Of a DNA stretch of 64,000 bases, positions 1 through 8,384 are shown piece by piece. The position numbers and the translations under genes are program-made. Within the stretch, counting starts at the first letter, position 1. Each line of letters opens with the position of its first letter. Below the pieces are notes generated by a model that was not told where the DNA came from, ran no database searches, and saw only the letters and a list, made by a program, of their open reading frames with translations. This DNA is from Rhodospirillaceae bacterium (GTDB lineage Bacteria; Pseudomonadota; Alphaproteobacteria; Dongiales; Dongiaceae): positions 682,001 to 746,000 of the forward strand of contig JADJQM010000001.1 of the NCBI GenBank assembly GCA_016712715.1. Reading direction: 5' to 3'.

Positions 1-33
1 GGTGACCATAACCACCTTGTCCTTGAAGCGCAT
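1..33 (-). CDS. Start of a short-chain dehydrogenase/reductase (cut by window edge)
   Basis: Only the first eleven codons lie in the window; they read MRFKDKVVMVT, the usual opening of an SDR enzyme just before its glycine-rich NAD(P)-binding motif. A good ribosome site (AGGGGA) sits about seven bases before the ATG, inside the end of the preceding TetR gene, so the two are probably co-transcribed and coupled. The substrate cannot be told from this fragment. The SDR assignment rests on the N-terminal strand pattern alone. Confidence 0.6.
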   Translation of the reverse strand, partial: MRFKDKVVMVT

Positions 34-45
34 CGCATTCCCCTG

Positions 46-729
46 TCAGCATTGCGGGGGATTATGCCTCGGCCCGGCCCTTTGCTCCATCCATCTCGGC
101 AAGTTTCTCTCGCTGGACGTAATAAAGGTCAGCAGCTTCAGGAAGGCCATGCAGGAGCGGATGGCGTCCTTGGCCTTGAACGTCTTGGGATAAAGCAATG
201 CCTGCAGCCAGAACCCGTCGATCATGGCCGACAGGGCCCCGGCAACCCGCACGGCGATCTTCCTGGCGTCCGGCTTAGCGCGCGGCTGCAGGATGACGAG
301 GTTATAGATCTGGTGTTCCAGTTCCTTGACATAGCGGCGTTCGACCGCCGTCGCTGCGTCGCGAAACTTGTCGCGGAGTTCCGGGTCCGACCAGAAGCTG
401 AACCAGACAGCGAGCTTGGCGCTGGTGAAGACATCGCGGTCGAAATAGGCTTCGACCATTGTCTGCAGGCGCGACCAGGCATCCGCCGGCGCCGCCTGGA
501 TCCGCGTGTTCCAGACCAGGAAATACTCGTCCGCCAGATATTTGAAGACTTCCTCGAACAGCTTGTCCTTGCTGGTAAAGTGAAAGTTCATCAGCCCGGT
601 CGATACGCGCGCCGACTTTGCAACCCGGCTCACCGTCGTGCCGTGATAGCCATGGGCGGCAATCACCGCGATGGTCGCCTCGATCAGTTCCTTCTTGCGA
701 TTGCTGCGGATGGGGGCGTTCTTGGCCAT
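46..729 (-). CDS. TetR/AcrR family regulator, BetI-like
   Basis: A 227-residue DNA-binding repressor of the TetR family. The helix-turn-helix lies at about residues 15-60, with the recognition helix region reading VSTGLMNFHF; the rest is an all-helical ligand-binding domain. The N-terminal half most resembles BetI-type regulators. The ATG at 729 is preferred over an in-frame ATG at 750 because GAAG lies just upstream of it. It follows the methyltransferase gene on the same strand, separated by a large inverted repeat. It is the natural candidate to bind the double palindrome in front of the flavoprotein operon (5311-5353). The ligand is unknown. Confidence 0.85.
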   Translation of the reverse strand: MAKNAPIRSNRKKELIEATIAVIAAHGYHGTTVSRVAKSARVSTGLMNFHFTSKDKLFEEVFKYLADEYFLVWNTRIQAAPADAWSRLQTMVEAYFDRDVFTSAKLAVWFSFWSDPELRDKFRDAATAVERRYVKELEHQIYNLVILQPRAKPDARKIAVRVAGALSAMIDGFWLQALLYPKTFKAKDAIRSCMAFLKLLTFITSSERNLPRWMEQRAGPRHNPPQC

Positions 730-744
730 GATGCTACTTCTTTT

Positions 745-834
745 CGTCATGGTCCGCGAAGGCGGACCACCCACGAGTTTGTTCACAGGCAAAGAAAGTA
801 AGTCGTGGGTGGTCCGCCTTCGCGGACCATGACG
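745..834. repeat. 90-bp palindromic element, copy A (perfect 32-bp arms)
   Basis: Arms at 745-776 and 803-834 are perfect reverse complements over 32 bases, around a 26-base loop. The arm contains ATGGTCCGCGAAGGCGGACC, itself a smaller hairpin. A second copy with the same arm and the same loop length, but a different loop sequence, lies at 46395-46483. It sits between the methyltransferase stop and the TetR start, where the RNA hairpin could act as a terminator or processing site. Confidence 0.85.
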
Positions 835-847
835 ACGGAGCGCGCAC

Positions 848-2038
848 TCACACAATTTCCTTCTTCCGCGGTGGATCGAAGAACATGCGGTTCCGCGTCC
901 AGCATTTCACCATGCTGCGTTCGATCTTTTTCTCTTTCGGATACCAGATCTCGATCCACATTTCCGTGCCGGGCTTCGTATAGGCCATGGGTATCTGGGC
1001 AAAGGCGATGTTCTTCTTCAGCAAGGGCGACCACATGGCGGAGGTAGTAAGGCCCAGTTCCTTGGTTCCCTTCTCGTCGGCATAGAGGAAAGCACCCGGT
1101 GCCGGCTTGCGTCCCTCGATCTCGATACCAGATAGGATAAAGCGTGAGGAGCCTTCCGCTTTTTCCTTCTGCAAGGCTCGCTTGCCGACGAAATAGGCAT
1201 CCTTCTTCAGCGCCACCGCCCAGCCGATCCCGGCCTCGATCGGCGAGACACGCTGCGTCGGGCGGATGGCATGATGCGAACCGATATAGTCCACATCGAC
1301 CAGGATAAAACCGGCCTCGACGCGCGTCATTTCCAGTGCATGTCCGCCCATCGGCGCGATCTTGTAGGGATCGCCGATACGGAACAGGGTTTCCCACAGC
1401 CACGGCGCATCCTGCGGCTTGACCCAGATCTCATAGCCAAGATCGCCGGTGAAGCCGGCCCGGTCGATCCGCAGCCAATGTCCATCGACGCTCGTTTCCA
1501 TGATGCCGAAATGCGGCAGCTTGCCGATCCCTTGGACGCCCAGCACCTCCAGGATCGCGCGGGAATTCGGCCCCTGCAGCGACAGGCCGGCCAGTTGCTC
1601 GGAGATTTCCTCGATCTCGACCGAGAAACCATAGGCACTCTCATTTAGCCAATGCAGCTGATGGAGGGCGGCGTTGAGGATGAAGTCGTTCTCACCCAGG
1701 CGGAACAGCGTTCCTTCCTCGATCATGCGGCCATCATCGTCGCACCAGGCCGTGTAGGCGACATTCATTGGCGCCACCTTGCTAAGGTCGCGCGTCACCA
1801 GGTAATTGGCGAACTTCGCCGCATCCTTGCCCTTGATCGCATATTTGATCAGCGGCGAAACATCATAGACCGTGGCGCCGTTGCGGGTCGCCATATATTC
1901 CGATTGGATGGAATCATAATAGGCCGGTGAATAATAGCCCTGCCAGCGGATCCATCCAGCGCCATGCATCATGGCTTCCATCGCATCATGGAACGGCGTC
2001 TTCTTCAGGAAGGGTTTCAGATGCTGAACGTGAGTCAT
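848..2038 (-). CDS. GcvT/DmdA-family tetrahydrofolate-dependent methyltransferase-like protein
   Basis: A 396-residue protein of the aminomethyltransferase (GcvT) fold, a family that moves methyl or methylene groups from amines, thioethers or aryl ethers to tetrahydrofolate. It shows the family landmarks: DDDGRMIEEG near residues 100-109 (holding the conserved acidic residue of the folate site), GLSLQGPNSR at 151-160 and RAGFTGDLGYEIW at 193-205. The ATG at 2038 overlaps the upstream flavoprotein stop as TGATG, so the genes are translationally coupled. It is not a normal glycine-cleavage T protein, since no gcvH or gcvP is nearby; a demethylase role is more likely. Substrate unknown. Confidence 0.8.
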   Translation of the reverse strand: MTHVQHLKPFLKKTPFHDAMEAMMHGAGWIRWQGYYSPAYYDSIQSEYMATRNGATVYDVSPLIKYAIKGKDAAKFANYLVTRDLSKVAPMNVAYTAWCDDDGRMIEEGTLFRLGENDFILNAALHQLHWLNESAYGFSVEIEEISEQLAGLSLQGPNSRAILEVLGVQGIGKLPHFGIMETSVDGHWLRIDRAGFTGDLGYEIWVKPQDAPWLWETLFRIGDPYKIAPMGGHALEMTRVEAGFILVDVDYIGSHHAIRPTQRVSPIEAGIGWAVALKKDAYFVGKRALQKEKAEGSSRFILSGIEIEGRKPAPGAFLYADEKGTKELGLTTSAMWSPLLKKNIAFAQIPMAYTKPGTEMWIEIWYPKEKKIERSMVKCWTRNRMFFDPPRKKEIV

Positions 2039-3642
2039 CAGGCGGCTCCCTTCCTGGCGGTGGTCTTTCGGATATCCTTCAGGATCTCGCGCGCGGCATT
2101 GGCGCCGGCGGCACCTGAAACATTGCCGCCTGGATGCGCGCCCGCCCCGCACAACCACAGGCCTGGCAGCGGCATCTTGTATTGCTGGAACGAGGCCGCC
2201 GGCCGCAGGAAGAACACCTGGTCCAGGGTCACTTCGCCCTGGTGCCACTGGCCACCAGAGAGGTTGAATTTGGCCTCGAGATCATGCGGTGTCAGCACTT
2301 CCGACGCCGTCACCTGGTTGCGGACACCGGGTGCCACCTGGTCCAGCACATTCAAGGTGCGTTCCAGAACCTGGGTGCGCGCTTCATCCTGTGTGGTCGT
2401 CCGCAACTTGTAGGGTGCGTACTGACAGAGGATCGACGCCACATGCTTGCCCGACGGTGCCAGGGACGGATCGCTTAAGGTCGGAATGACTATCTCCAGC
2501 GCCGGATTGTCCGAGACCCGGCCATATTTGGCGCAGTCGAAAGCATGCTCGACATAGTTGGTCGACGGTGCCACCACCATGCGGCCCTGGGCCTGCTTCA
2601 GCGCGTCCGGCAAGCCATCCAGTGCCAGATGCACCTTGGCGACGCAGCCATTCATCCTGAGATGCCGCATGCGGCGCAGGAATTCGGTATCGAGATTGCC
2701 CGGCTCGACCAGGTGCAGCAATGTCCGCTGCGGATCGGCGCTCGACGCCACGATGGGCGCGCGAATCTCCTCGCCATTCGCCAGCACCACGCCGACCGCG
2801 ACGTCCTTTTCAATCAGGATATGGCCAACCGGCGCGCTCGTGCGGATGGTGGCACCGGCGGACTTGGCGGCCTTCACCAGCGCATCCACCACGGCACCCA
2901 TGCCGCCCTGCGGCAGGAACAAACCGCCCTGTCCGTGCTTCGCATTCATCGAGGCAAGACGATAGAGCAGGTTGAAGACCGTGTTGGGTGAACGCGGCCC
3001 GAGATAGACGCCGAGCGTCGCCTCGAATCCCAGCAACCCCTTGATGATATCACTCTCGAAGAAATCGTTGGCGAGGTCCGCCACATTGATGGTGAGGATG
3101 CGGGACATTTCCAGCATGTCCTTCTTGCCCATCAGGCGGAGCTGCACGGCAAACATGCCGAGCGCCAGCTTGGTCTGGAAATCATTGGCGGCGGGTGATG
3201 GGCTGGGCGGCGTCTTCATGAGGAAGCTACCCAAGGCGCCCGCCAGCTTCACCAGGCGCTCAATGCGCGGATGATAGGCCTGTGCATCGGCCGGCGAGAA
3301 CCGGGCGATCGATGCCTGTGTCGCCGCCTTGTCGTCGGTGATATCGAGGCGCGCACCACCGGGCAGCATCGCCGAGGTGCCGATCCGGTTCTGCGTCGCC
3401 CGGAGACCGTGACTTTCCAATCCCAGATCGCTGATCACCTTGGGATGCAGTGCATGCAGGATGTGGGCGACCGCCGAGGTTCGATAACCCTTGGCAAATT
3501 CCCGTGTCTGGGCAGCGCCACCGGCCTGTTCGCCCGCTTCCAGCACCAGCACCTTCTGCCCCGCCTTGGCGAGATAAGCTGCCGTGACCAGGCCGTTATG
3601 GCCCGCGCCGATGACGATGACGTCGTACTGTTGGGCGCTCAT
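2038..3642 (-). CDS. CrtI/PYROXD2-like FAD-dependent oxidoreductase (second of pair)
   Basis: A 534-residue flavoprotein. The N-terminus holds the dinucleotide-binding motif GAGHNGLVTAAYLA at about residues 11-24, and the C-terminus holds LWLCGAGAHPGGNVSGAAG, which closes the FAD site in phytoene-desaturase-like enzymes. No signal peptide is seen. The ATG at 3642 overlaps the stop of the upstream paralogue as TGATG, and its own stop overlaps the methyltransferase start the same way. It is clearly related to the upstream gene but diverged, so the pair may form a heterodimer or act in sequence. No crtB or other carotenoid gene is near, so a carotenoid role is unlikely. Confidence 0.85.
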   Translation of the reverse strand: MSAQQYDVIVIGAGHNGLVTAAYLAKAGQKVLVLEAGEQAGGAAQTREFAKGYRTSAVAHILHALHPKVISDLGLESHGLRATQNRIGTSAMLPGGARLDITDDKAATQASIARFSPADAQAYHPRIERLVKLAGALGSFLMKTPPSPSPAANDFQTKLALGMFAVQLRLMGKKDMLEMSRILTINVADLANDFFESDIIKGLLGFEATLGVYLGPRSPNTVFNLLYRLASMNAKHGQGGLFLPQGGMGAVVDALVKAAKSAGATIRTSAPVGHILIEKDVAVGVVLANGEEIRAPIVASSADPQRTLLHLVEPGNLDTEFLRRMRHLRMNGCVAKVHLALDGLPDALKQAQGRMVVAPSTNYVEHAFDCAKYGRVSDNPALEIVIPTLSDPSLAPSGKHVASILCQYAPYKLRTTTQDEARTQVLERTLNVLDQVAPGVRNQVTASEVLTPHDLEAKFNLSGGQWHQGEVTLDQVFFLRPAASFQQYKMPLPGLWLCGAGAHPGGNVSGAAGANAAREILKDIRKTTARKGAA

Positions 3643-5297
3643 CACACCACCCCATGCTTGAAGTCGCGCAGCATCTCGCGCGCCGCATTGGCGCCGGGCG
3701 CCCCCATGACGCCGCCGCCGGGATGCGTGCCCGATCCGCACATGTAGAAGTTATCGAACGGTCCGCGATACTGGCCGAGGCCCGGGAACGGGCGGTTGAA
3801 CAGCATCTGATCCAGCGTCAACTCGCCCTGGAAGATGTTGCCTTCGGTGAGGCCCACTTCATTCTCGATGTCCCAGGGGGTCCGCGTCTGGCAATGCAGG
3901 ATGAGGTCCTTGAAGCCCGGCGCATTCATCTCGATCGTGTCGAGCACGTCCTTTTCGAAGGCCGACTTCATCTCCGGCGTCCAGGGCTGTTCACCCAACT
4001 TGTATGGCACGTATTGCACGAAGACCGACATGAAATGCTTGCCCGGCGGTGCCATGGTGGGGTCGACCGTGGTCGGGATCACGATGTCGAGGAAGGGCCG
4101 CTTCGACCAGGAGCCGTATTTGTAGTCGTCATAGGCGCGCTCGATATAGTCGAAATCGCCGCCGATATCGATGGTGCCCCAGGCCGATTCCTTCGGCAGG
4201 CCGGCGAATTGCGGCAGACCATCGAGCGCGATGTTCAGCTTGCCCGAACTGCCGCGGATCTTGAAATTCTTGGCGTAGGTGTGGATGTCGGGATCGATGC
4301 TGTCCAGATCCGATTTCTCAATGAGCTTCAGATAGGTGCGCTTGGGGTCGGCATTGCTGACCACTGTGCGGGCATAGATCTCTTCGCCATTGGCCAGCGT
4401 GACACCGACCGCCTTGCCGCCGCGAATGATGACCTTGGCGACCTCGGCATTGGTGCGAATCTCGACCCCGGCTTCGGTCGCGGCCGAGGCAATTGCCTTC
4501 GAGACCGACCCCATGCCGCCGCGCGCAAAGCCCCAGGCGCCGATCTGCCCGTCGACCTCACCCATGTAGTGATGCAGCAGCACATAGGCGGTGCCGGGCG
4601 AATAGGGTCCCAGCGCCGTGCCGATGATCGACGAGGCCGCGGCAAAGCCCTTCCACCGCGGCGTCTCGAAATATTCGTCGAGGAAGTCGCCGATCGACAT
4701 GGTCCAGAAGCGAATGATCTCATACATCTGCTTCTCGCCCATGCGGCCGAATTCGCGGCCGATCTTCAGCAGCCCTTCGAGATCGTTGCGCTTGCCCCAG
4801 GGATTGATCTTGTTCTGCGCGAATGGGTTGAGCCTGGTCGGATCGGGCGGCGTCACCATCAGGAGCGGCTTGATGAAACGACACTGCCGGCTGATCTCGG
4901 CCGCATAGTGATCATAGGCCTCCGCATCCTTGATCGAATGCCGGCGCAGTGACTCGCGTGTGCGATCATGATCCGAATAGGTGACGATCCCCTCGCCCTC
5001 ATGATTGGGCGACGAGTTGATCTCGTAGGGAATGACTTGCAGTCCATGACGCGGCAGATCGAGGAAGCGGAAAATCTCCGGGCGCAACAGCGAGCACACA
5101 TAGGAGCAGGTCGAATAGGTGAAGCCCGGATAGATCTCCTCCGACATCGCCGCGCCACCGACCTTGTGATAGCGCTCGAGGACGAGGACCTTCAGCTTGT
5201 TCTTGCCCTCCTTCTCGCCACCCTTGGCGAGATAGGCGGCGGTGACGAGGCCGTTATGCCCGCCGCCGATCACGATCGCGTCGTATTTGGTCGCCAT
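3642..5297 (-). CDS. PYROXD2-like FAD-dependent oxidoreductase (first of pair)
   Basis: A 551-residue flavoprotein and first gene of the operon. The FAD motif GGGHNGLVTAAYLAKGG is at about residues 10-26, and the C-terminal flavin motif is FYMCGSGTHPGGGVMGAPG. The segment after the first motif (VGGAAMSEEIYPGF, then SLLRPEIF) follows the PYROXD2 branch of the phytoene-desaturase superfamily. The start at 5297 gives the right N-terminus and has GGGGCAGG just upstream. A 43-bp double palindrome lies 14-56 bases before the ATG, so transcription is probably under tight repressor control. Confidence 0.87.
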   Translation of the reverse strand: MATKYDAIVIGGGHNGLVTAAYLAKGGEKEGKNKLKVLVLERYHKVGGAAMSEEIYPGFTYSTCSYVCSLLRPEIFRFLDLPRHGLQVIPYEINSSPNHEGEGIVTYSDHDRTRESLRRHSIKDAEAYDHYAAEISRQCRFIKPLLMVTPPDPTRLNPFAQNKINPWGKRNDLEGLLKIGREFGRMGEKQMYEIIRFWTMSIGDFLDEYFETPRWKGFAAASSIIGTALGPYSPGTAYVLLHHYMGEVDGQIGAWGFARGGMGSVSKAIASAATEAGVEIRTNAEVAKVIIRGGKAVGVTLANGEEIYARTVVSNADPKRTYLKLIEKSDLDSIDPDIHTYAKNFKIRGSSGKLNIALDGLPQFAGLPKESAWGTIDIGGDFDYIERAYDDYKYGSWSKRPFLDIVIPTTVDPTMAPPGKHFMSVFVQYVPYKLGEQPWTPEMKSAFEKDVLDTIEMNAPGFKDLILHCQTRTPWDIENEVGLTEGNIFQGELTLDQMLFNRPFPGLGQYRGPFDNFYMCGSGTHPGGGVMGAPGANAAREMLRDFKHGVV

Positions 5298-5310
5298 GTG
5301 GCCTGCCCCT

Positions 5311-5353
5311 GAAACTGAATATCCGTTCAATTATTGAATGCTTATTCAGTTTC
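5311..5353. promoter_or_regulatory. Double palindromic operator before the flavoprotein operon
   Basis: The whole 43 bp is a palindrome: GAAACTGAATA (5311-5321) mirrors TATTCAGTTTC (5343-5353), and TTCAATTATTGAA (5326-5338) is symmetric about 5332. It can be read as two abutting 18-bp sites, 5314-5331 and 5333-5350, each with the pattern A(C/T)TGAA-N6-TTCA(A/G)T. That spacing fits two TetR-type dimers. The likely binder is the TetR protein encoded at 46-729. Confidence 0.7.
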
Positions 5354-5452
5354 GATCTACCTGTCCAGACCGATTCTGGATGGCCCATTGACCTCACCCA
5401 TCCACCCCTTTACCAAGACCGCGAGGGACGCTCAAAAAGACTAGGACTTTCA

Positions 5453-6523
5453 ATGAAGATTAATATCTGGCTGGCGACCACGGCCCTGCTCTGCCTGACC
5501 CTGGCCGCGGAACCCGCGCTGGCCAAGCAGAAGAACCCCCTGCAACCCCCACCTCCCGCGGTGCCCGTCGGTGATGTCGACGCCGTGCCCTTGGATGCCC
5601 CCACCCCACCGAAGCTGGAAGGCACTGGCCAGGCCATCGACGGCGACGAGATCGCCATCGGTGACGTCATCTTGCGGCTGGATGGAATCGCGGCACCGTT
5701 GATGACCGTGCCACTCGGGCCGGAAGCGCGCGTTGCCTTGCAGGCGCTCATCGACGGCCAGCGGCTGACGTGTGATGTGCTCGATCGCGGTGCTGATGCG
5801 CAGCATCTCTCCGGAATCTGCCGGATCGACGATGACGATATTGCCGAGGCGATGCTGGCCGGCGGCATGGCCGCGGTCTATCGCCCCTCGATCAAGGCGG
5901 ATGCCACGTCACGCGAACGGGCGGCGCGGTACGACGCCGCCGAGACTGAGGCACGCGGTCGTAATCTCGGCCTCTGGACCAAGCCGCCGGAAGCCGAAGA
6001 GATCGCCATCGAACCCGCCCCCATGGTCGAACCGGCCATGGACCGCGACCTGCTGCGCGGCTGGCTTATCCAGGCGCCGTTCCTGATCTTCCTCACCTTG
6101 GCCGGGCTCATCGCATTGTTCGTGACCAGCAATCGCAAGCGCAGCCGCGACGACCAGTTGGAAGCCGAGACGCAGGCGCTCTTGGCGGCCCTGCTGGGCG
6201 AGGTGCTGGCCATCCGGGCTGCGGCACAGGCGGCGTTCGACAGCACCGCGACTCTCATCCAGGATTTGCCAATCCCAACCGCGCAGCTGGCTGGCCTTGC
6301 CTTGCCGCCGGCCACCGTGTTCGAGGCCAATGCCGCGCGCATCAGCTCATTGCCGCGTGAGGTCTCGGTCGATCTGGTGCAGTTCCATGCCCGGCACAGG
6401 GTGGTGAGCCGCATCCTGCTGCAGGCCTCGGCCTTGCGGTGTGAGCAGTTGCGGGCGTTCCTCGAGGCATTGATCCAGGCTGCCGACGAGCCGATGGTGC
6501 GGGCGGAGAAACTGCTCGATTAA
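5453..6523 (+). CDS. Secreted, membrane-anchored protein with a degenerate SNase-like domain
   Basis: A 356-residue protein with an N-terminal signal peptide ending near ALAKQK, a proline-rich linker, a staphylococcal-nuclease-like (OB-fold) segment at about residues 55-185, one membrane segment at about 202-222 (IQAPFLIFLTLAGLIALFV), and a long C-terminal helical region. The nuclease landmarks are eroded: AIDGDEI and RLDGIAAP recall the family, but the aspartate expected in the GIDAP position is alanine and no clear second catalytic arginine is present. It is therefore probably not an active nuclease. The gene's end overlaps the end of the convergent permease gene by four bases. Confidence 0.6.
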   Translation: MKINIWLATTALLCLTLAAEPALAKQKNPLQPPPPAVPVGDVDAVPLDAPTPPKLEGTGQAIDGDEIAIGDVILRLDGIAAPLMTVPLGPEARVALQALIDGQRLTCDVLDRGADAQHLSGICRIDDDDIAEAMLAGGMAAVYRPSIKADATSRERAARYDAAETEARGRNLGLWTKPPEAEEIAIEPAPMVEPAMDRDLLRGWLIQAPFLIFLTLAGLIALFVTSNRKRSRDDQLEAETQALLAALLGEVLAIRAAAQAAFDSTATLIQDLPIPTAQLAGLALPPATVFEANAARISSLPREVSVDLVQFHARHRVVSRILLQASALRCEQLRAFLEALIQAADEPMVRAEKLLD

Positions 6524-7308
6524 TTGTGCTGGGGATAGCGCCGCTCGAGATAGCGGGCGAGCGCCGTCAGCATCACCAGGATGGTGATGTATTCCAGGGC
6601 GAGGAAGGTATAGATCTCCATCGGATGCAGGATCTGCGTCTGCAGCAGGGTCGCGCGCCGCGTCCATTCCATGACGCCGATGGCCCCGCCCAGGGATGAA
6701 TCCTTCACAATCGAGATGAACTGGCTGGTCATCGGCGGCAGCATGCGGCGAATGGCCTGAGGCAGGATGATGCGGCGCATCAGCAACGGCCGCGACATAC
6801 CGAAGGCCAGCCCAGCATCAATCTGCGCTTTTGACACGGATTCCATCCCAGCGCGGAAAATCTCCACCAGGAAGGCGCCGGCATTGAGCGAGAGGCCGAT
6901 GGCAACCGCCGTGAACGGCGTCATCTGGCGGAGCATATCCATGCCGGGCAGCTCGCCGAACTCCGGCGGCATTTCATTGATGGCGATTGGCAGCGCGTAA
7001 TAGATCCACAACAGCAGCACGAAGAGCGGCACCATGCGGAAGCCTTCCACATAGAGCCAGGCCACGCGCCGCACGGCACGGAAGCGGCTGCGCGACATCA
7101 ACGCACCGGTGAGCCCGATGATCGAGCCGAAGACGATCGCATAAAGCGAGATCAGCAGCGTGTACTGGATGCCGGCGGTCAGGAACCAGAAATGCTTGTC
7201 GCCAAGCGGCGTACCCGGAATGAGGGGCGACCAGTCGCCGCAACCGCCGAGAAGCAACGTTAGAATCAGAACGGCGCCGGTTCGGCCCAAAAACGATGAT
7301 CGGGCCAT
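6520..7308 (-). CDS. Polar amino-acid ABC transporter permease (HisM/GlnP type)
   Basis: A 262-residue inner-membrane permease with several hydrophobic helices and the ABC coupling (EAA) loop QIDAGLAFGMSRPLLMRRII in the C-terminal half. This marks the polar amino-acid uptake family. The ATG at 7308 is chosen because AAAGGAG lies ten bases before it. It follows the binding-protein gene by 37 bases and is surely co-transcribed. No second permease and no ATPase gene are adjacent, so the ATPase must be shared from elsewhere if the importer works. Substrate not determinable; an amino acid or similar small acid is likely. Confidence 0.87.
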   Translation of the reverse strand: MARSSFLGRTGAVLILTLLLGGCGDWSPLIPGTPLGDKHFWFLTAGIQYTLLISLYAIVFGSIIGLTGALMSRSRFRAVRRVAWLYVEGFRMVPLFVLLLWIYYALPIAINEMPPEFGELPGMDMLRQMTPFTAVAIGLSLNAGAFLVEIFRAGMESVSKAQIDAGLAFGMSRPLLMRRIILPQAIRRMLPPMTSQFISIVKDSSLGGAIGVMEWTRRATLLQTQILHPMEIYTFLALEYITILVMLTALARYLERRYPQHN

Positions 7309-7345
7309 ACCAGCGCCGCTCCTTTTGACCTGAAGCTTGTTCGGC

Positions 7346-8155
7346 TTAGCTGCCGGCGATCCACTTGGTGAACAGCGAGTCAAAGAAACCGGACTGCTGC
7401 TTCAGGGAGACCCAGACACTGAGCCAGCGCTGCCAGGCGATGTCGTCCCGGACGGTCATCATGGCAATCGGCTGGCCTTCAATGGCATGGGTCGGATCGA
7501 CGGCGACCACCTTGTCGCTGTACTGAGCAAGCGCCTTCTTGATGAAAATGGTGTCAGTGATGGCGGCGTCGACCTTGCCGGAAAGCAGCTCCTGATAATC
7601 AAGCGCAGGCGCCACGATCGGGACGATTTCGGCGTTCTTGAAGTTGGCCTTGGCCGAGCCTTCCGCCGAGGTGCCGCTCTGCACGGCAATGCGGATGCCG
7701 GCCTTGTCGAGGTCACGCCAGGACGCGTATTTGGCGCCATCCTTGACCTGGACCAACGGTACCAGGGGCGCGTCGAGATAGGGGTCGGAGAAGCCAATGC
7801 TCTTTAAACGGTCGAGTGTGAGGGTTATGCCCGAAGCCGCAACGTCATATTTCCCGGCCTGGATGCCGGCGGCCAGGGTTTCCCAGCTGGTCGGCACGAA
7901 TTCGACCTTGACGCCAAGGTCGGCCGCAAGCTGCGTGGCCACGTCGATTTCGTAGCCCTTATAGGTACCGCTTGCCTGGTCGAGCTCGGAATAAGGGGGA
8001 TAATCACCCGTGGTGCCGACGCGCAGCGTGCCCCGATCGAGGATCTGGTTCAGCAGCGATTTGGCGTCTTCCGCCGCGGCGGGTGCGGCAAGCATCGGTA
8101 TGGCGAAGGCAATCGCCATGGTCGCGGCAACGAGGCCGTTAAGTATTTTGCGCAT
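7346..8155 (-). CDS. Periplasmic amino-acid-type substrate-binding protein (SBP_bac_3)
   Basis: A 269-residue protein with a signal peptide cut near PAAAEDA and a single type-II periplasmic binding domain. Family landmarks are TLRVGTTGDYPPYSELD near the mature N-terminus and the GYEIDVA segment. The sequence also recalls cyclohexadienyl dehydratase (PheC), a binding-protein-fold enzyme, especially around VPTSW and the C-terminal QQSG. The permease gene directly downstream argues for transport instead. GGGAG before the ATG supports the start at 8155. Confidence 0.85.
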   Translation of the reverse strand: MRKILNGLVAATMAIAFAIPMLAAPAAAEDAKSLLNQILDRGTLRVGTTGDYPPYSELDQASGTYKGYEIDVATQLAADLGVKVEFVPTSWETLAAGIQAGKYDVAASGITLTLDRLKSIGFSDPYLDAPLVPLVQVKDGAKYASWRDLDKAGIRIAVQSGTSAEGSAKANFKNAEIVPIVAPALDYQELLSGKVDAAITDTIFIKKALAQYSDKVVAVDPTHAIEGQPIAMMTVRDDIAWQRWLSVWVSLKQQSGFFDSLFTKWIAGS

Positions 8156-8384
8156 TTGAAGTCTCCCTGGAGGCTGGTTCCAACCATGGATAGCGCGCCG
8201 CGCGTGGGCTGCCAAGGGAAACAGCAGGCTTTTGACCCTCGATCGGCAAGACTTTCTAAGGGGTCGCCCCAGAATTTCCTGGGCATTTTCCCGCTACAAT
8301 TGACAATTTATTAAGCTTAACAGCAGAAAATAATGGGACTCAATGAGTTCTGGCTGCCTTTCCCGCCCTATCTTTAGGAAGACC

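Noticed and set aside
3654..4952. 432-codon plus-strand frame opposite the first flavoprotein gene
   Set aside because: It mirrors the codon pattern of the real minus-strand gene and shows no domain.
2038..5297. Carotenoid biosynthesis locus
   Set aside because: The flavoproteins resemble CrtI only at superfamily level; no phytoene synthase or other crt gene is present and the partner is a folate enzyme.
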